Source of the DNA: JBLHKT01 sp043101615
GTDB taxonomy: Bacteria; Planctomycetota; Phycisphaerae; Phycisphaerales; UBA1924
Reading direction: 5' to 3'
Length of the DNA: 64,000 nt
Assembly (NCBI GenBank): GCA_043101615.1
Contig: JBICID010000101.1
Coordinates: 1-64,000 of the forward strand
Shown here: piece after piece, positions 1 to 8,081 of the stretch
Position numbering within the stretch: position 1 is the stretch's first letter
Layout: each line of letters starts with the position of its first letter
The notes under the pieces: generated by a model
Seen by the model: only the letters and a program-made list of their open reading frames with translations
The model's database searches: none
Told to the model about the DNA's origin: nothing
Made by a program: the position numbers and the translations under genes

Positions 1-77
1 TCTTGCTGGTGTCCGGGCGTCCTGTCGGTGTGGGTGGGCCGGTAGGATGGGCACGGTTGCTCACGGAGGACACGACC

Positions 78-872
78 ATGGCGGACATCATCGACTACGA
101 GATCATCGGCGACGACATCCAGGCGGTCGTCATCACGCTGGACCCGGACGAGGCGGTGGTGGCCGAGGCCGGGGCGATGATGTACATCGAGGACGACGTC
201 GAGATGGCGACGAGCCTGTCGATGAAGCAGGGCGCCGGCGGCATGTTCGGCAAGCTGTTCGAGGCCGGCAAGCGCATGGTCACCGGCGAGTCCTTCTTCA
301 TCACCTTCTTCCACAACCACGGGCGCCAGCGGCGCGACTGCGCCTTCGCCGCCCCGTACCCGGGCCGCATCGTGCCTCTGGAGCTGAGCGAGCACGGGGG
401 CACCATCATCTGCCAGAAGGACGCGTTCCTGGTCGCGGCCCGTGGCGTCGAGGTGAACCTGCACTTCCAGAAGCGTCTGGGCGTCGGGCTGTTCGGGGGC
501 GAGGGCTTCATCCTGCAGCGTCTCAGCAGCCCGGCCGGGCACGGGCAGGCCTTCCTGCACGCCGGCGGCTCGATCGTGCGGCGCGAGCTGGCCCGGGGCG
601 AGACGCTGCGGGTCGACACCGGCTGCCTGGTCGCCTTCGACCCCGGCGTCTCCTACGAGATCCAGTTCGTGAAGGGGATCAAGAACAAGCTGTTCGGCGG
701 CGAGGGCCTGTTCTACGTCAAGCTCACCGGCCCGGGCACCGTCTGGCTGCAGACCCTGCCGTTCAGCCGGCTGGCCGACCGCATCATCGCCAGCGCCCCC
801 AGCCACGGGGGCAGCAGCCAGGGCGAGGGCAGCGTGCTGGGCGGGGTCTTCCGCATGATCGACGGGTCGTAA
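78..872 (+). CDS. AIM24 / TIGR00266-family protein
   Basis: This 264-residue protein is chosen to start at the ATG that follows a good ribosome binding site (GGAGG, about 8 bases upstream). Glycine-rich beta-strand segments typical of the AIM24/TIGR00266 fold are visible: GAMMYIEDD near the N-terminus, GEGFILQRL in the middle and a KLFGGEGLFYVKLTGPG stretch near the C-terminus. There is no signal peptide or membrane segment, so it is probably cytoplasmic. The family is widespread and its biochemical role is unsettled; the name refers to a yeast mitochondrial protein. A methyltransferase gene starts at the base right after its stop codon, so the two are probably co-transcribed. The family call is good; the function is unknown. 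Confidence 0.85.
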   Translation: MADIIDYEIIGDDIQAVVITLDPDEAVVAEAGAMMYIEDDVEMATSLSMKQGAGGMFGKLFEAGKRMVTGESFFITFFHNHGRQRRDCAFAAPYPGRIVPLELSEHGGTIICQKDAFLVAARGVEVNLHFQKRLGVGLFGGEGFILQRLSSPAGHGQAFLHAGGSIVRRELARGETLRVDTGCLVAFDPGVSYEIQFVKGIKNKLFGGEGLFYVKLTGPGTVWLQTLPFSRLADRIIASAPSHGGSSQGEGSVLGGVFRMIDGS

Positions 873-1691
873 ATGGCGCCCTCCGCTCCCACCACGCGCC
901 CGCTGCCGGCCTCTCGTTCGTCACGCGACCTGGGGCGCGGCTGCTTCCGCATCGGCACCTGCCACGACCTCATCGACGGCCTCGAACGGGCTCACGCCCG
1001 GGGCGTCCCCATGCCCCAGCGTCACTGGGGCCTGAAACTGCTCGGGTACGCGTGGGTCGCGGACGTGCTGCACGACACGCAGCGGTTCGGGCGTGTGCTG
1101 GAGGCGGGCGTGGGCTTCGGGGACGAGATGTACCGGGCCTTCGGCGGGAACGGGCACGAGCGGGCGCCCGGGCGCGAGGTATGGACGATCGACAACAGCG
1201 CGTTCTACACGCCCGAGCGCGTGGCGGAGGGGCGGGCCAGGCGGGCCCACTGCACCGACGTGGACGGCCTGCTGGGGGAGCACAGGGCGGGGCTGCCGGA
1301 CGAGGGTTTCGACGCGGTGTTCTCGATCTCCGCGCTCGAGCACGCCCCCCTCGAGACCGTGCCCGACGTGTGCGCCGACCTGTGGCGTGTCACCCGCCCG
1401 GGGGGCGTCGGCGTGCACACGCTCGACTTCGCGCTCGACGAGGTCGGGCGGACGATGGGGCCGTGGCTGGAGGGGCTGCGCGCGGCCGGGTTCGAGATCG
1501 ATGATGAGGGCGTCGATCTGGCCGTGGGGCTCTGCAACACGGACGGCGAGGCGTACCTGTTCGAGCCCGCCGAGAGCGTGGTGCGAAACTGGTGCAAGCG
1601 CCGCATCGGCGACGGCAAGGCGCCCGTGCGGTTCACGACAAGGCACGCGGCGGTGCTGGTGGTGGCGAGAAAGCCTGAGGAGAGGCACTAG
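873..1691 (+). CDS. class I SAM-dependent methyltransferase
   Basis: The 272-residue protein shows a methyltransferase motif I (VLEAGVGFG, residues 75-83) and the motif around residues 146-157 (FDAVFSISALEH) followed by LWRVTRPGG, which is the usual layout of a Methyltransf_11-like Rossmann domain. The substrate cannot be read from the sequence. The ATG abuts the stop codon of the upstream AIM24-like gene with no spacer, suggesting translational coupling, although no strong ribosome binding site is visible. Its stop codon lies inside a heptamer tandem repeat (1683-1727), so the last residues are encoded by the repeat edge. Family confident, substrate unknown. Confidence 0.8.
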   Translation: MAPSAPTTRPLPASRSSRDLGRGCFRIGTCHDLIDGLERAHARGVPMPQRHWGLKLLGYAWVADVLHDTQRFGRVLEAGVGFGDEMYRAFGGNGHERAPGREVWTIDNSAFYTPERVAEGRARRAHCTDVDGLLGEHRAGLPDEGFDAVFSISALEHAPLETVPDVCADLWRVTRPGGVGVHTLDFALDEVGRTMGPWLEGLRAAGFEIDDEGVDLAVGLCNTDGEAYLFEPAESVVRNWCKRRIGDGKAPVRFTTRHAAVLVVARKPEERH

Positions 1692-1727
1692 GCACTAGGC
1701 ACTAGGCACTAGGCACTAGGCACTAGG
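1683..1727 (+). repeat. AGGCACT heptamer tandem repeat, about 6.4 copies
   Basis: Six perfect copies of the heptamer AGGCACT plus a partial seventh follow each other and include the TAG stop of the preceding methyltransferase gene. About 70 bases downstream the complementary heptamer AGTGCCT recurs (1796-1823), so the two blocks could pair in RNA between two convergent genes. Confidence 0.95.
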
Positions 1728-1795
1728 ATTCTCGCTGTAATCGGGTGAGCGATGACGTGTGGGCTTGGGTGAGCGCTCCGCACTGCCAGAGCACG

Positions 1796-1823
1796 AGTGC
1801 CTGATGTCTAGTGCCTGGTGCCT
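1796..1823 (+). repeat. inverted partner of the AGGCACT heptamer array
   Basis: Four heptamers stand head to tail: AGTGCCT, GATGTCT, AGTGCCT, GGTGCCT. AGTGCCT is the exact reverse complement of the unit at 1683-1727, and the other two copies are degenerate. The pair could form a long stem between the convergent genes ending at 1691 (+) and 1835 (-), and might serve as a bidirectional transcription stop, though no T tract follows. Confidence 0.85.
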
Positions 1824-1834
1824 CGCTTCACCCC

Positions 1835-2371
1835 TCACGGCCCGTTCTCGGCGAAGGTCATGTCCGACACCGGCCAGTACTGGTACGGCACCGGCTCGGC
1901 GATCACCTCGTCGGCCAGCACGATGATGTGCGTCTCGTCGCGACGTGTCCGCTCCGAGATCGTCACCTTCTTGGGGGGCGGGCCCAGGAACTCGTACCAG
2001 TGCACCGGGCGCTCCTTCCAGCTCGGCGTGACCGGCTCGATGCGGAGCCAGATCACGTAGTCGGAGCCCGGGTCGCGCGTGCCCAGGAACTCACGCGGCT
2101 GCGGGACGTCCAGCGCCTCGGCGTTCTTCCGCCAGATCGTCTCAAGCTCCCCGCGACGGATCAGGTTCGCCCCGTCCCGCCCCTCGCGACGCTCGGCCAG
2201 GTGCAGCGAGGCCCGCACCGTGTTCTCGGTGCGGTTGATCACCTGCACCTGGGCCGCCCCCGCGGTGTCGTCCCAGGGGACGGTCCGGCACCCCCCCCCG
2301 GCGAGGAGTCCGAGGGCCATGAGCGGGGCTGCGAGAACCGTGTGCGCGCGGAATCTGCGGAGAGTGTTCAT
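1835..2371 (-). CDS. small lipoprotein with DUF1425-like features
   Basis: The 178-residue protein begins with a basic N-terminus, a hydrophobic stretch and a lipobox-like LLAGGGC, so it is predicted to be exported and lipidated. After the Cys comes a beta-rich region with AQVQVINRTENTVRASLHL, resembling the 'N-x-T at the start of a strand' pattern of the neighbouring lipoproteins at 3105 and 3614, and a WYEFLGPPPKKVTI segment. It lies downstream of nuoE (gap 143 bases, containing an inverted pair of REP-like hairpins), so co-transcription with nuoE is uncertain. The function is unknown and the relation to the other lipoproteins is my inference from pattern similarity. Confidence 0.7.
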   Translation of the reverse strand: MNTLRRFRAHTVLAAPLMALGLLAGGGCRTVPWDDTAGAAQVQVINRTENTVRASLHLAERREGRDGANLIRRGELETIWRKNAEALDVPQPREFLGTRDPGSDYVIWLRIEPVTPSWKERPVHWYEFLGPPPKKVTISERTRRDETHIIVLADEVIAEPVPYQYWPVSDMTFAENGP

Positions 2372-2421
2372 GCCACCACAATCGGGAGGGGGCCCGGTTC
2401 GGCTTCAGAATCGGATGGCGA

Positions 2422-2500
2422 GGGTGGCGTGGAGACGCCGAAGGCTTCTCCACGTTGCTGGCGGAATCCCGCAGACGGCGCAGCCTTCTGCGGGGCACCC
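2422..2500. repeat. head-to-head pair of REP-like hairpins
   Basis: A minus-strand hairpin (2422-2453, stem GTGGAGA/TCTCCAC followed by GCCACCC) and a plus-strand hairpin (2468-2500, stem CCCGCAGA/TCTGCGGG followed by GCACCC) diverge from a 14-base spacer. The same architecture recurs at 32205-32286 and 40109-40196. It lies between nuoE and a lipoprotein gene. Confidence 0.75.
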
Positions 2501-2514
2501 TAGAAGAGGTGGGC

Positions 2515-3090
2515 TCAGCGGGGCTGGCCCTTGACGGCGCCGGTGCCGCCCTTGGTGTAGGTGCCGTTCTGGACCTTTTTCACCAGTTCCACGAGCTCGT
2601 CGGGGGTGAGGTTCTCGTGCAGGTCGTCGTCGATGAGGGCGACGGGGGCGGTGCCGCACGAGCCCAGGCACTCGAGCTCGACCAGCGTGACCTTGTTGTC
2701 GGGTGTGGTCTCGCCGACGTCGATGCCCAGGTGTGCCTTCACGGCCTCGGTGCAGGGGGTGGCGTTGCAGAACTCGCAGGCGATGGAGCGGCAGACGCTG
2801 ACCAGGTGCTCGCCCTTGCGGTTGGTCCAGTACTCCTCGTAGAAGGTCGCGGTGTCGAAGACGTCCGCGGGCGTGACCTCGAGGAACTCGGCGATCTCGA
2901 GCATGGCCTTGCGGCTGACCCAGCCGTAGTGGTGCTGGATCATGTGCAGGGCGGGCAGCAGGGCCGCGAGGGTGGTCTCGAAGCGGGGCAGGTAGTTGTC
3001 GCGCAGGTCGGCCTTCATCGCGTCGGTGAGCTCGGGCTCGCCGGAGCGGTCGACGGCGTCGGTGGCGGAGTTCTTGGTGATCCAGGGCAT
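2515..3090 (-). CDS. nuoE: NADH-quinone oxidoreductase subunit E
   Basis: This 191-residue protein is the NuoE subunit of respiratory complex I, which holds the N1a [2Fe-2S] cluster of the peripheral NADH-oxidising arm. The four cluster ligands are visible as C100 and C105 (CRSIAC) and C141 and C145 (CLGSCG). The helical N-terminal domain contains the usual AALLPALHMIQHHYGWVS segment. The length is a little above the family norm because of a charged N-terminal extension and a C-terminal tail. It is separated from nuoD by almost 7 kb, so the usual nuoABCDEFG order is broken. A lipoprotein gene ends only 14 bases upstream, implying one transcript. Confidence 0.95.
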   Translation of the reverse strand: MPWITKNSATDAVDRSGEPELTDAMKADLRDNYLPRFETTLAALLPALHMIQHHYGWVSRKAMLEIAEFLEVTPADVFDTATFYEEYWTNRKGEHLVSVCRSIACEFCNATPCTEAVKAHLGIDVGETTPDNKVTLVELECLGSCGTAPVALIDDDLHENLTPDELVELVKKVQNGTYTKGGTGAVKGQPR

Positions 3091-3104
3091 GCGGACGGCT
3101 CCGA

Positions 3105-3539
3105 TCAGCGGTTCTGAGAGTCGTCGATGGTAGCGCCCGCGGGCTGTCGGCTCATGGAGTCGTCGATGCCCTCGATGATGGCGACGCCGGACCAGGCGTC
3201 GGGGTCCGGGGCGAGGGTCCAGGCGGAGACGCCGCGCGGGACGCGCCGCGTGGTGGGCACGTTGCCGATGTCGCCGGGGCGTGTGATCGCGAGCTCGATG
3301 TACTCCAGCGGGGGCACCTCATCGGAGATGAGCGTGGCCTCCTGCCCGGGCCGCAGCGTGTGGCTGGAGAGCATCGTCGAGGCGTCGCCCAGGCGGTCCA
3401 CACGCAGCACCGCGGTGAGCGAGCCCGACGTGGCGTTGCGGACGGTGACCTCGGTCGTGTTCGTGCAGGCGCCCAGCAGCAGGGGCGCGAGCAGGAGTGC
3501 GGCGAGCGAGGGGCGGGAGGGTGCGGTGCGCATGGGCAA
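3105..3539 (-). CDS. small lipoprotein upstream of nuoE
   Basis: The 144-residue protein has a signal sequence ending in LLLGAC (lipobox), then TEVTVRNATSGSLTAVLRV, a beta-strand pattern shared with the lipoproteins at 3614 and 8082. The sequence goes on with RPGQEATLISDEVPPLEYIEL, which aligns in position with the GPGATATLGPV segment of the 8082 protein. It is therefore probably a diverged paralogue of a local lipoprotein family. It ends 14 bases before nuoE, on the same strand. Function unknown; an envelope location is inferred from the lipobox. Confidence 0.75.
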   Translation of the reverse strand: MPMRTAPSRPSLAALLLAPLLLGACTNTTEVTVRNATSGSLTAVLRVDRLGDASTMLSSHTLRPGQEATLISDEVPPLEYIELAITRPGDIGNVPTTRRVPRGVSAWTLAPDPDAWSGVAIIEGIDDSMSRQPAGATIDDSQNR

Positions 3540-3613
3540 GGGTACTCCCGCCCGGGGTGGCCGGTTCCGGCCCGCTCACGCGTCCGGGACGGGGAGTGGG
3601 GGGCGGGCGGGGA

Positions 3614-4072
3614 TTACTCGCGGTCCGGGTCGCGCCGGGAGCTGGGGATGTACCCCCGCAGCTCGGTCCATTCCTGCTCGGCGGTCTCGGGGCGCAGCTC
3701 CAGCGGGCCCTTGGCGGAGAAGGTGGGTTGCACGACGCGGTAGGAGGTCAGGCCGGAGGCCAGCGGCGTGCGAAGCGTGGCGTCGAACTGCTCGGCGTGC
3801 TCGAGCACGAGGTTGAGCGAGCCGCCGGAGGGCCTGGGGATCGGCCCGAGCGTGTCGGTCTGATTGGCCCGGATCGTGCGCCGCACGAGTGTCTGGGTGG
3901 CGGAGCCGCGCGAGTGGACGATGCTCGCGGCGATCGCGTGCGGGGCCTGGTTGTTCAGGCGGACCTGCACGGGCTGGGTGTCGGGCAGGCACCCGCCGGA
4001 GCCGAGGGCCAGCGGGAGCAGGCAGGCCGACAGGATCGCCCGGGTCAGCGTTCGAGCGGGGGTGGTCGGCAT
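3614..4072 (-). CDS. small lipoprotein, paralogue of 8082-8588
   Basis: The 152-residue protein has a signal peptide with a lipobox-like LALGSGGC, then VQVRLNNQAPHAIAASIVH, which matches ASVRLHNDAPNRVAARIVH of the lipoprotein at 8082-8588. Both continue with a conserved VRR, TLGP and LVLE order and then GLTSY or GLTAY. This makes the two clear paralogues. The ATG was chosen because it places the signal sequence at the very N-terminus; the open frame runs further upstream but without a signal. It sits 74 bases upstream of another lipoprotein gene and divergent from a permease gene. No function is known. Confidence 0.75.
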   Translation of the reverse strand: MPTTPARTLTRAILSACLLPLALGSGGCLPDTQPVQVRLNNQAPHAIAASIVHSRGSATQTLVRRTIRANQTDTLGPIPRPSGGSLNLVLEHAEQFDATLRTPLASGLTSYRVVQPTFSAKGPLELRPETAEQEWTELRGYIPSSRRDPDRE

Positions 4073-4277
4073 GGGCGGTCTCCGGTGCGGGCCTGCGGCG
4101 TGCGACGACGGGTCGTGCGCGGGTCGGGTGGCCGGCTCCCGGGTATCGGCGGGAATCGGTCGGGACTGGAGCGATGGTCCGGAAAGCGGCGCGGGTGCGT
4201 CCCGGGCGTCTTGCGTCGAGCGGAGATCCGGCCCGGTTCTCGGACGTTGCGTCGCGTTGGGCGTACACTCGCCGCCG

Positions 4278-5273
4278 ATGAACCTCGGACCGCTTGTGGA
4301 CAACGTGCTGTCTCCGCCGATCCTGTTCTTTTTCCTGGGGATGGCGGCGACGCTGGTGAAATCCGACCTGGAGTTCCCGCGCGACCTGGCCAAGCTGTTC
4401 AGCCTGTACCTGCTGTGGGCGATCGGCTTCAAGGGGGGCGTGGCGCTGCGTGCGGCGGGCCTGAGCGGGGAGACGGTGCTCCCGCTGGTGTTCGCGGTGG
4501 TGCTGTCGGCGCTGGTGCCGCTGCTGGTGGTCCCGATGCTGCGGTGGGCCAGGTTCAACCTGGCGGACGCGTGCGCGACGGCGGGCGCGTACGGGTCGGT
4601 GTCGGTCGTCACGTTCATCACGGCGCAGAAGTTCCTGGAGATCCAGGGGGTCGGCTTCGGGGGGCACCTGGTCGCGGCGCGGGCGCTGATGGAGGCCCCG
4701 GCGATCGTGACCGCGGTGCTGCTGTACCGCGGGCTCTCGGGGGATGGGGGCGCCCGGGAGCTGTTCACGACCCGGAGGAACGAGCTCAAGCACCTGCTGC
4801 ACGAGGCGGTGGTCTCGGGCCCGGTCTTCCTGCTGCTGGGGTCGATCGCGATCGGGGCCGCGACGGGGGACTCGGGCTGGCGGGCGCTCGAGCCGTTCGG
4901 CAAGGACCTGTTCGACGGCGTGCTGGTGCTGTTCCTGCTGGACTCGGGGATCGTGGCGAGCCGCCAGCTCCGCACGATCTCGGGCTCGAAGCGGATGGCG
5001 GCGATCCTGTCGGTGGCGATCCCGCTGATGAACGCGCTGATCGGGCTGCTGGTGGTGTGGGGGCTGGGCATGCCGCGGGCCGACGGGTTCCTGTTCCTGA
5101 TCCTGGCCGCGAGCGCGAGCTATATCGCGGTGCCCGCGGCGATGAAGCTGGCGATCCCGGAGGCGAACTCGGGCGTGTACGTGCCGATGGCGCTCGGGCT
5201 GAGCTTCCCGTTCAACATCACGCTGGGGATCCCGCTGTACTACGCCGCGGCGGGGTGGGTGAGCCCCGGGTGA
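4278..5273 (+). CDS. SbtA-like sodium-dependent bicarbonate permease
   Basis: The 331-residue protein is almost entirely hydrophobic with about ten membrane spans and resembles the SbtA family (formerly DUF897), which imports bicarbonate with sodium in cyanobacteria and has many uncharacterised bacterial members. Family-like features are the N-terminal LSPPILFFFLGMAATLVKSDLEFP, the FKGGVALR helix end and the C-terminal PEANSGVYVPMALGLSFPFN segment. No partner PII-like SbtB gene is next to it. It is transcribed divergently from the lipoprotein gene ending at 4072, and the 205-base gap must hold both promoters. Family confident; the transported ion is inferred. Confidence 0.85.
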   Translation: MNLGPLVDNVLSPPILFFFLGMAATLVKSDLEFPRDLAKLFSLYLLWAIGFKGGVALRAAGLSGETVLPLVFAVVLSALVPLLVVPMLRWARFNLADACATAGAYGSVSVVTFITAQKFLEIQGVGFGGHLVAARALMEAPAIVTAVLLYRGLSGDGGARELFTTRRNELKHLLHEAVVSGPVFLLLGSIAIGAATGDSGWRALEPFGKDLFDGVLVLFLLDSGIVASRQLRTISGSKRMAAILSVAIPLMNALIGLLVVWGLGMPRADGFLFLILAASASYIAVPAAMKLAIPEANSGVYVPMALGLSFPFNITLGIPLYYAAAGWVSPG

Positions 5274-5288
5274 GCGCCCGCCGACGGG

Positions 5289-6797
5289 TCAGCGTCGGAA
5301 GACCGTCTCGTCGTGCCCGTCGCTGGTCATCACGACGCGGTTGACGGTGCCGTCGGGCTCGACGACGAACCGGAGGGTTGTGGAGTCGTCGAGCAGGTCC
5401 GGCACGCGCAGCAGGTCGGGGGTGTCGGTGGGCTCGGGCGCGAGGGTGGCGTCGCCCAGCCAGAGTGTGAGGCCGCCGTGTGCGGCCTCGACGCGCAGGG
5501 TGCCCAGGAGCTCGCTTCGGAACCATCCGGTGTAGAAGCCGGCGGGGCGTGAGCAGGCGTCGGGGCCCAGCACGGTCAGGCCCGGGCTCACGCGCGGGGC
5601 CTCGCCGGAGGCCTTGAGCTCGCGTGCCTGCTGCTGGAAGCGCTCGTACGGGCTCCACGGGGCGGAGGCGCCGGAGAGGCGTTCCAGGGCGTCGATGGCG
5701 ACGATGTCGGCCCAGCCGCGCGCGAGCCCCTCGCCGTTCACCAGCACGTACACGCCCGCGTCGTGCTCGGGGAGGATGCCGACCCAGGTGGCGGTGCCGA
5801 CGTACCCGCCGCCGTGCATCATCAGGGGGGTCTGGTCGGCGAAGGTGCCGACGTTCCACCCGTGCCCGAAGCCGTGCTCGATGCGGATGGAGCCCTCGTG
5901 CTCGTCGAGCGGGGCGTGCAGTTGACGCATGGCGCGTGCGGTGTCGGGGTTCAGGACACGCCCCCCGTTCACCTCGCCGTCGTTGAGGTGCAGCAGCATC
6001 CAGGCCGCGCCGTCGGTGGCGGTGGTGCCCAGCCCGCCCGCGGCGTGCATGGTGCGGTCGGTCTTGCGTTGTGCGGCGATGGTCCAGCCCTCGCCGTCCC
6101 ATACGGTCGGGAAGGCGGCGTCGGGGTCGGCGTACAGCCGGCTCGCGAAGGGCGTGGTGCGCGTCATGCCCGCGGGCTCGAAGACCTCCTGCGCCAGGTA
6201 GTCACGCCACGACATCCCCGTGACCGCCTCGATCACCCGGCCCGCGAGGGTGTAGTTCACGTTGGTGTAGCGTGTCGCCCGCTCGGCGGTGCCCCGGGGC
6301 AGCCAGTGGGCGTACCGCTCGGGTGTGATCTCGCCGGTGTAGGCGTCCAGCACCACGGTCATGCCCGCGTTGATGCCCATGCGGTGCGAGATCAGGTCCT
6401 CGACGGTGACGTCCTCGGGCGAGAGCCCGCCCGGGAGCTCGAGGCCGGGCAGGTGCTTCGCGAGCGTGTCGTCGAGGCTCAGGCGTCCCTCGTCGCAGAG
6501 CTTCAGGACGCCGGTGGCGGTGTAGGTCTTGGTGATGGAGGCGATGTAGAACATCGTGTCGGGCGTGACGGGGGCGCCGGTCTCCGGGTTCGCGGTGCCG
6601 TACGTCCAGCCGTAGGCCTCGCCGTCCTTCACGATGGCGATCGCGGCGCCGGGCACGTCGAACAGCTCTGCGATGCCCGCCCAGCGCTCGGGCAGGTCGG
6701 CCAGGCCCTCGTCGAGCGACATGGGCTTGAGGGTGGTCTGGGCGTGCGCGAGCAGGGCGGCCCCGGCCAGCGTGGCGAGTGCGGTCAGTCGAGTCAT
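5289..6797 (-). CDS. exported beta-lactamase-fold serine hydrolase
   Basis: This 502-residue protein has a signal peptide ending near residue 19 (LLAHAQ) and the class C beta-lactamase/esterase fold. The catalytic signature is present: S87-I-T-K90, Y177-T-N and H328-G-G-G. Such enzymes include peptidoglycan D-amino-acid hydrolases and esterases, so the substrate cannot be assigned, and nothing suggests true antibiotic resistance. The C-terminal 130 residues form a beta-rich domain seen in this serine hydrolase subfamily. It ends 15 bases after the convergent permease gene. An AraC-type regulator lies upstream on the same strand, across a 341-base gap that contains a repeat element. Confidence 0.88.
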   Translation of the reverse strand: MTRLTALATLAGAALLAHAQTTLKPMSLDEGLADLPERWAGIAELFDVPGAAIAIVKDGEAYGWTYGTANPETGAPVTPDTMFYIASITKTYTATGVLKLCDEGRLSLDDTLAKHLPGLELPGGLSPEDVTVEDLISHRMGINAGMTVVLDAYTGEITPERYAHWLPRGTAERATRYTNVNYTLAGRVIEAVTGMSWRDYLAQEVFEPAGMTRTTPFASRLYADPDAAFPTVWDGEGWTIAAQRKTDRTMHAAGGLGTTATDGAAWMLLHLNDGEVNGGRVLNPDTARAMRQLHAPLDEHEGSIRIEHGFGHGWNVGTFADQTPLMMHGGGYVGTATWVGILPEHDAGVYVLVNGEGLARGWADIVAIDALERLSGASAPWSPYERFQQQARELKASGEAPRVSPGLTVLGPDACSRPAGFYTGWFRSELLGTLRVEAAHGGLTLWLGDATLAPEPTDTPDLLRVPDLLDDSTTLRFVVEPDGTVNRVVMTSDGHDETVFRR

Positions 6798-7138
6798 CGC
6801 GGTCTCCGATCGAATGTGTGGGTGAACGGTCTCGGCAGATGATGGTGTCCGCCCGGCGCCCGTTCTTGGACGATTTGTGCGCACAACACGCCGGGATGCG
6901 GGCGGCGTCTCGAGAGGCCCGGGTGGTCCGATGCGATGCTGGGGGGATTGGGGGGACGCCGAGTCTGAGCGGAGCGAAGGCTCGGTACTGGCCCGCCCAA
7001 TCCGGCCCGACCCGGGTCCGAAGCTTCGCGGGGCTCGGCTTCGGCGACGGAGCGGTCGGACGAACTCCCGCAGGGTTCTCCCAGAGGGCCTCGCCGACTG
7101 CGGGCGCCCGTGGGTTGGCGAGATGGGGGGATCGGGGT
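6798..7138. other. gene-free stretch with repeat copy A
   Basis: This 341-base gap lies between the AraC-type gene and the serine hydrolase gene, both on the minus strand. It holds the hydrolase promoter region and a duplicated element (6955-7044). No convincing gene was seen. Confidence 0.6.
6955..7044 (+). repeat. 90-base intergenic element, copy A
   Basis: It begins with GACGCCGAG, followed by CTGAGCGGAGCGAAGG and CTCGG, and ends near GGGTCCGA, GCTTCGCG and GGCTTCGG. The same blocks, in the same order and orientation, occur at 8796-8870. The first block can fold as a hairpin of CCGAG with CTCGG. Both copies lie between minus-strand genes. Confidence 0.8.
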
Positions 7139-7963
7139 TCAACCCCGGTCCGGGGCTTCGCGGATGGTGCGGGCGAGGGACCGCATGACGCCGGGGGTGA
7201 CGCCCAGCTCGCGCGAGAAGCGGTTGCTCATGTGCGCCTGGTCGCAGTAGCCGGAGCGCCAGGCGATGCGGGCAAGCGGGGTGTCGGTGTGCATCGCCAG
7301 TTCCGCGGCCTGCTCCAGTCGTCGTCGGGTCGCGTGGGCGGTGGGGGAGCACCCGAAGGCGCCCCGGAAGGCCCTGGCGAAGTGGCTGGGGTTCAGCCCG
7401 AGCGTGCGTGCGACGTCGCCGGGCGGGTGCCCGGCCTCGAGCAGGGCCGCGCCCCGGGCCAGGGCGGGATCGGGCGGGTCCTCGCCGGCGCGGGCGTGGG
7501 TGGAGGCGTCGCGCCAGAGGCGCCCGACGGCGTCGCGTGCGCTCCGGCTGGTGAGTGCTCCGGTGGCGCAGGCGTGCCCCAGGGCGAGCATCGACCCGAC
7601 GGGGCCCGCGGCACGCGACCAGCGGCAGGAGCCCGGGCCCGGGGCCAGGTCCTGCGGGAAGACGACGGAGAGGGCCACGGCGCCCTCCGGGCCGATCGAG
7701 GTCTCGTGGAACGCGTCGGCGGGCTTGAGGGCCAGTGAGAGGCACCGCCAGGTCGTGGCGTGCTCGCCCGGGCTGCCCGGGCGGGCGGCCCGATCGCGGT
7801 AGGACCCGCGGACGAACACGGAGAGCGAGGCGGTGTCGTGGGCGTGGGTCGGCATGCGCTCGCCGGGCTCGTAGGCGATGCGGTAGACGATGATCTCGCC
7901 CCGCCCGCTTCCGAACGAGGCGAGACGGGTCACCCCCGGGGTGATGGGATCGGGCGTGTGCAC
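7139..7963 (-). CDS. AraC-family transcriptional regulator
   Basis: The 274-residue protein combines an N-terminal cupin-like sensor region (THAHDTASLSVFVRG) with a C-terminal double helix-turn-helix domain from about residue 170 to 266. The second helix-turn-helix ends in the AraC signature IAWRSGYCDQAHMSNRFSRE, followed by LGVTP. It is upstream of, and on the same strand as, the serine hydrolase gene, so that gene is a plausible but unproven target. The ligand is unknown. The stop codon overlaps a small palindrome (GGGGTT-CAA-CCCC) that could weakly terminate transcription. Confidence 0.88.
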   Translation of the reverse strand: MHTPDPITPGVTRLASFGSGRGEIIVYRIAYEPGERMPTHAHDTASLSVFVRGSYRDRAARPGSPGEHATTWRCLSLALKPADAFHETSIGPEGAVALSVVFPQDLAPGPGSCRWSRAAGPVGSMLALGHACATGALTSRSARDAVGRLWRDASTHARAGEDPPDPALARGAALLEAGHPPGDVARTLGLNPSHFARAFRGAFGCSPTAHATRRRLEQAAELAMHTDTPLARIAWRSGYCDQAHMSNRFSRELGVTPGVMRSLARTIREAPDRG

Positions 7964-8029
7964 GGCAGGTTTTATGGGTGCAGTGCGGTCGGCGTTTCAG
8001 GCGTGAGAGGACCCGCTTGGAACTTGCGG

Positions 8030-8063
8030 CACGGTTTGCCCCTTCGGGTCAACCCGTGGCACC
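8030..8063 (+). repeat. REP-like hairpin with GCACCC tail
   Basis: A hairpin of CACGGTTTG with CAACCCGTG around the loop CCCCTTCGGGT is followed by GCACCC and then CACACGAGA. A near-identical unit sits at 13290-13321, where the tail is followed by TCACGAGA. It lies between the AraC-type gene and a lipoprotein gene. Confidence 0.8.
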
Positions 8064-8081
8064 CACACGAGAAGACCGGGA

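Noticed and set aside
1683..1823. CRISPR-like array
   Set aside because: Units are seven bases long and directly adjacent with no spacers, and no cas gene is present.
5289..6797. Antibiotic-resistance beta-lactamase
   Set aside because: The SxxK, YxN and HGGG arrangement and the extra C-terminal domain fit the broad esterase/D-aminopeptidase group. Nothing specific to AmpC is seen.
7125..7155. tRNA T-arm-like sequence (GGGGTTCAACCCC)
   Set aside because: Only one arm is present. No acceptor, anticodon or D arm can be built around it, and it overlaps the AraC-type gene end.
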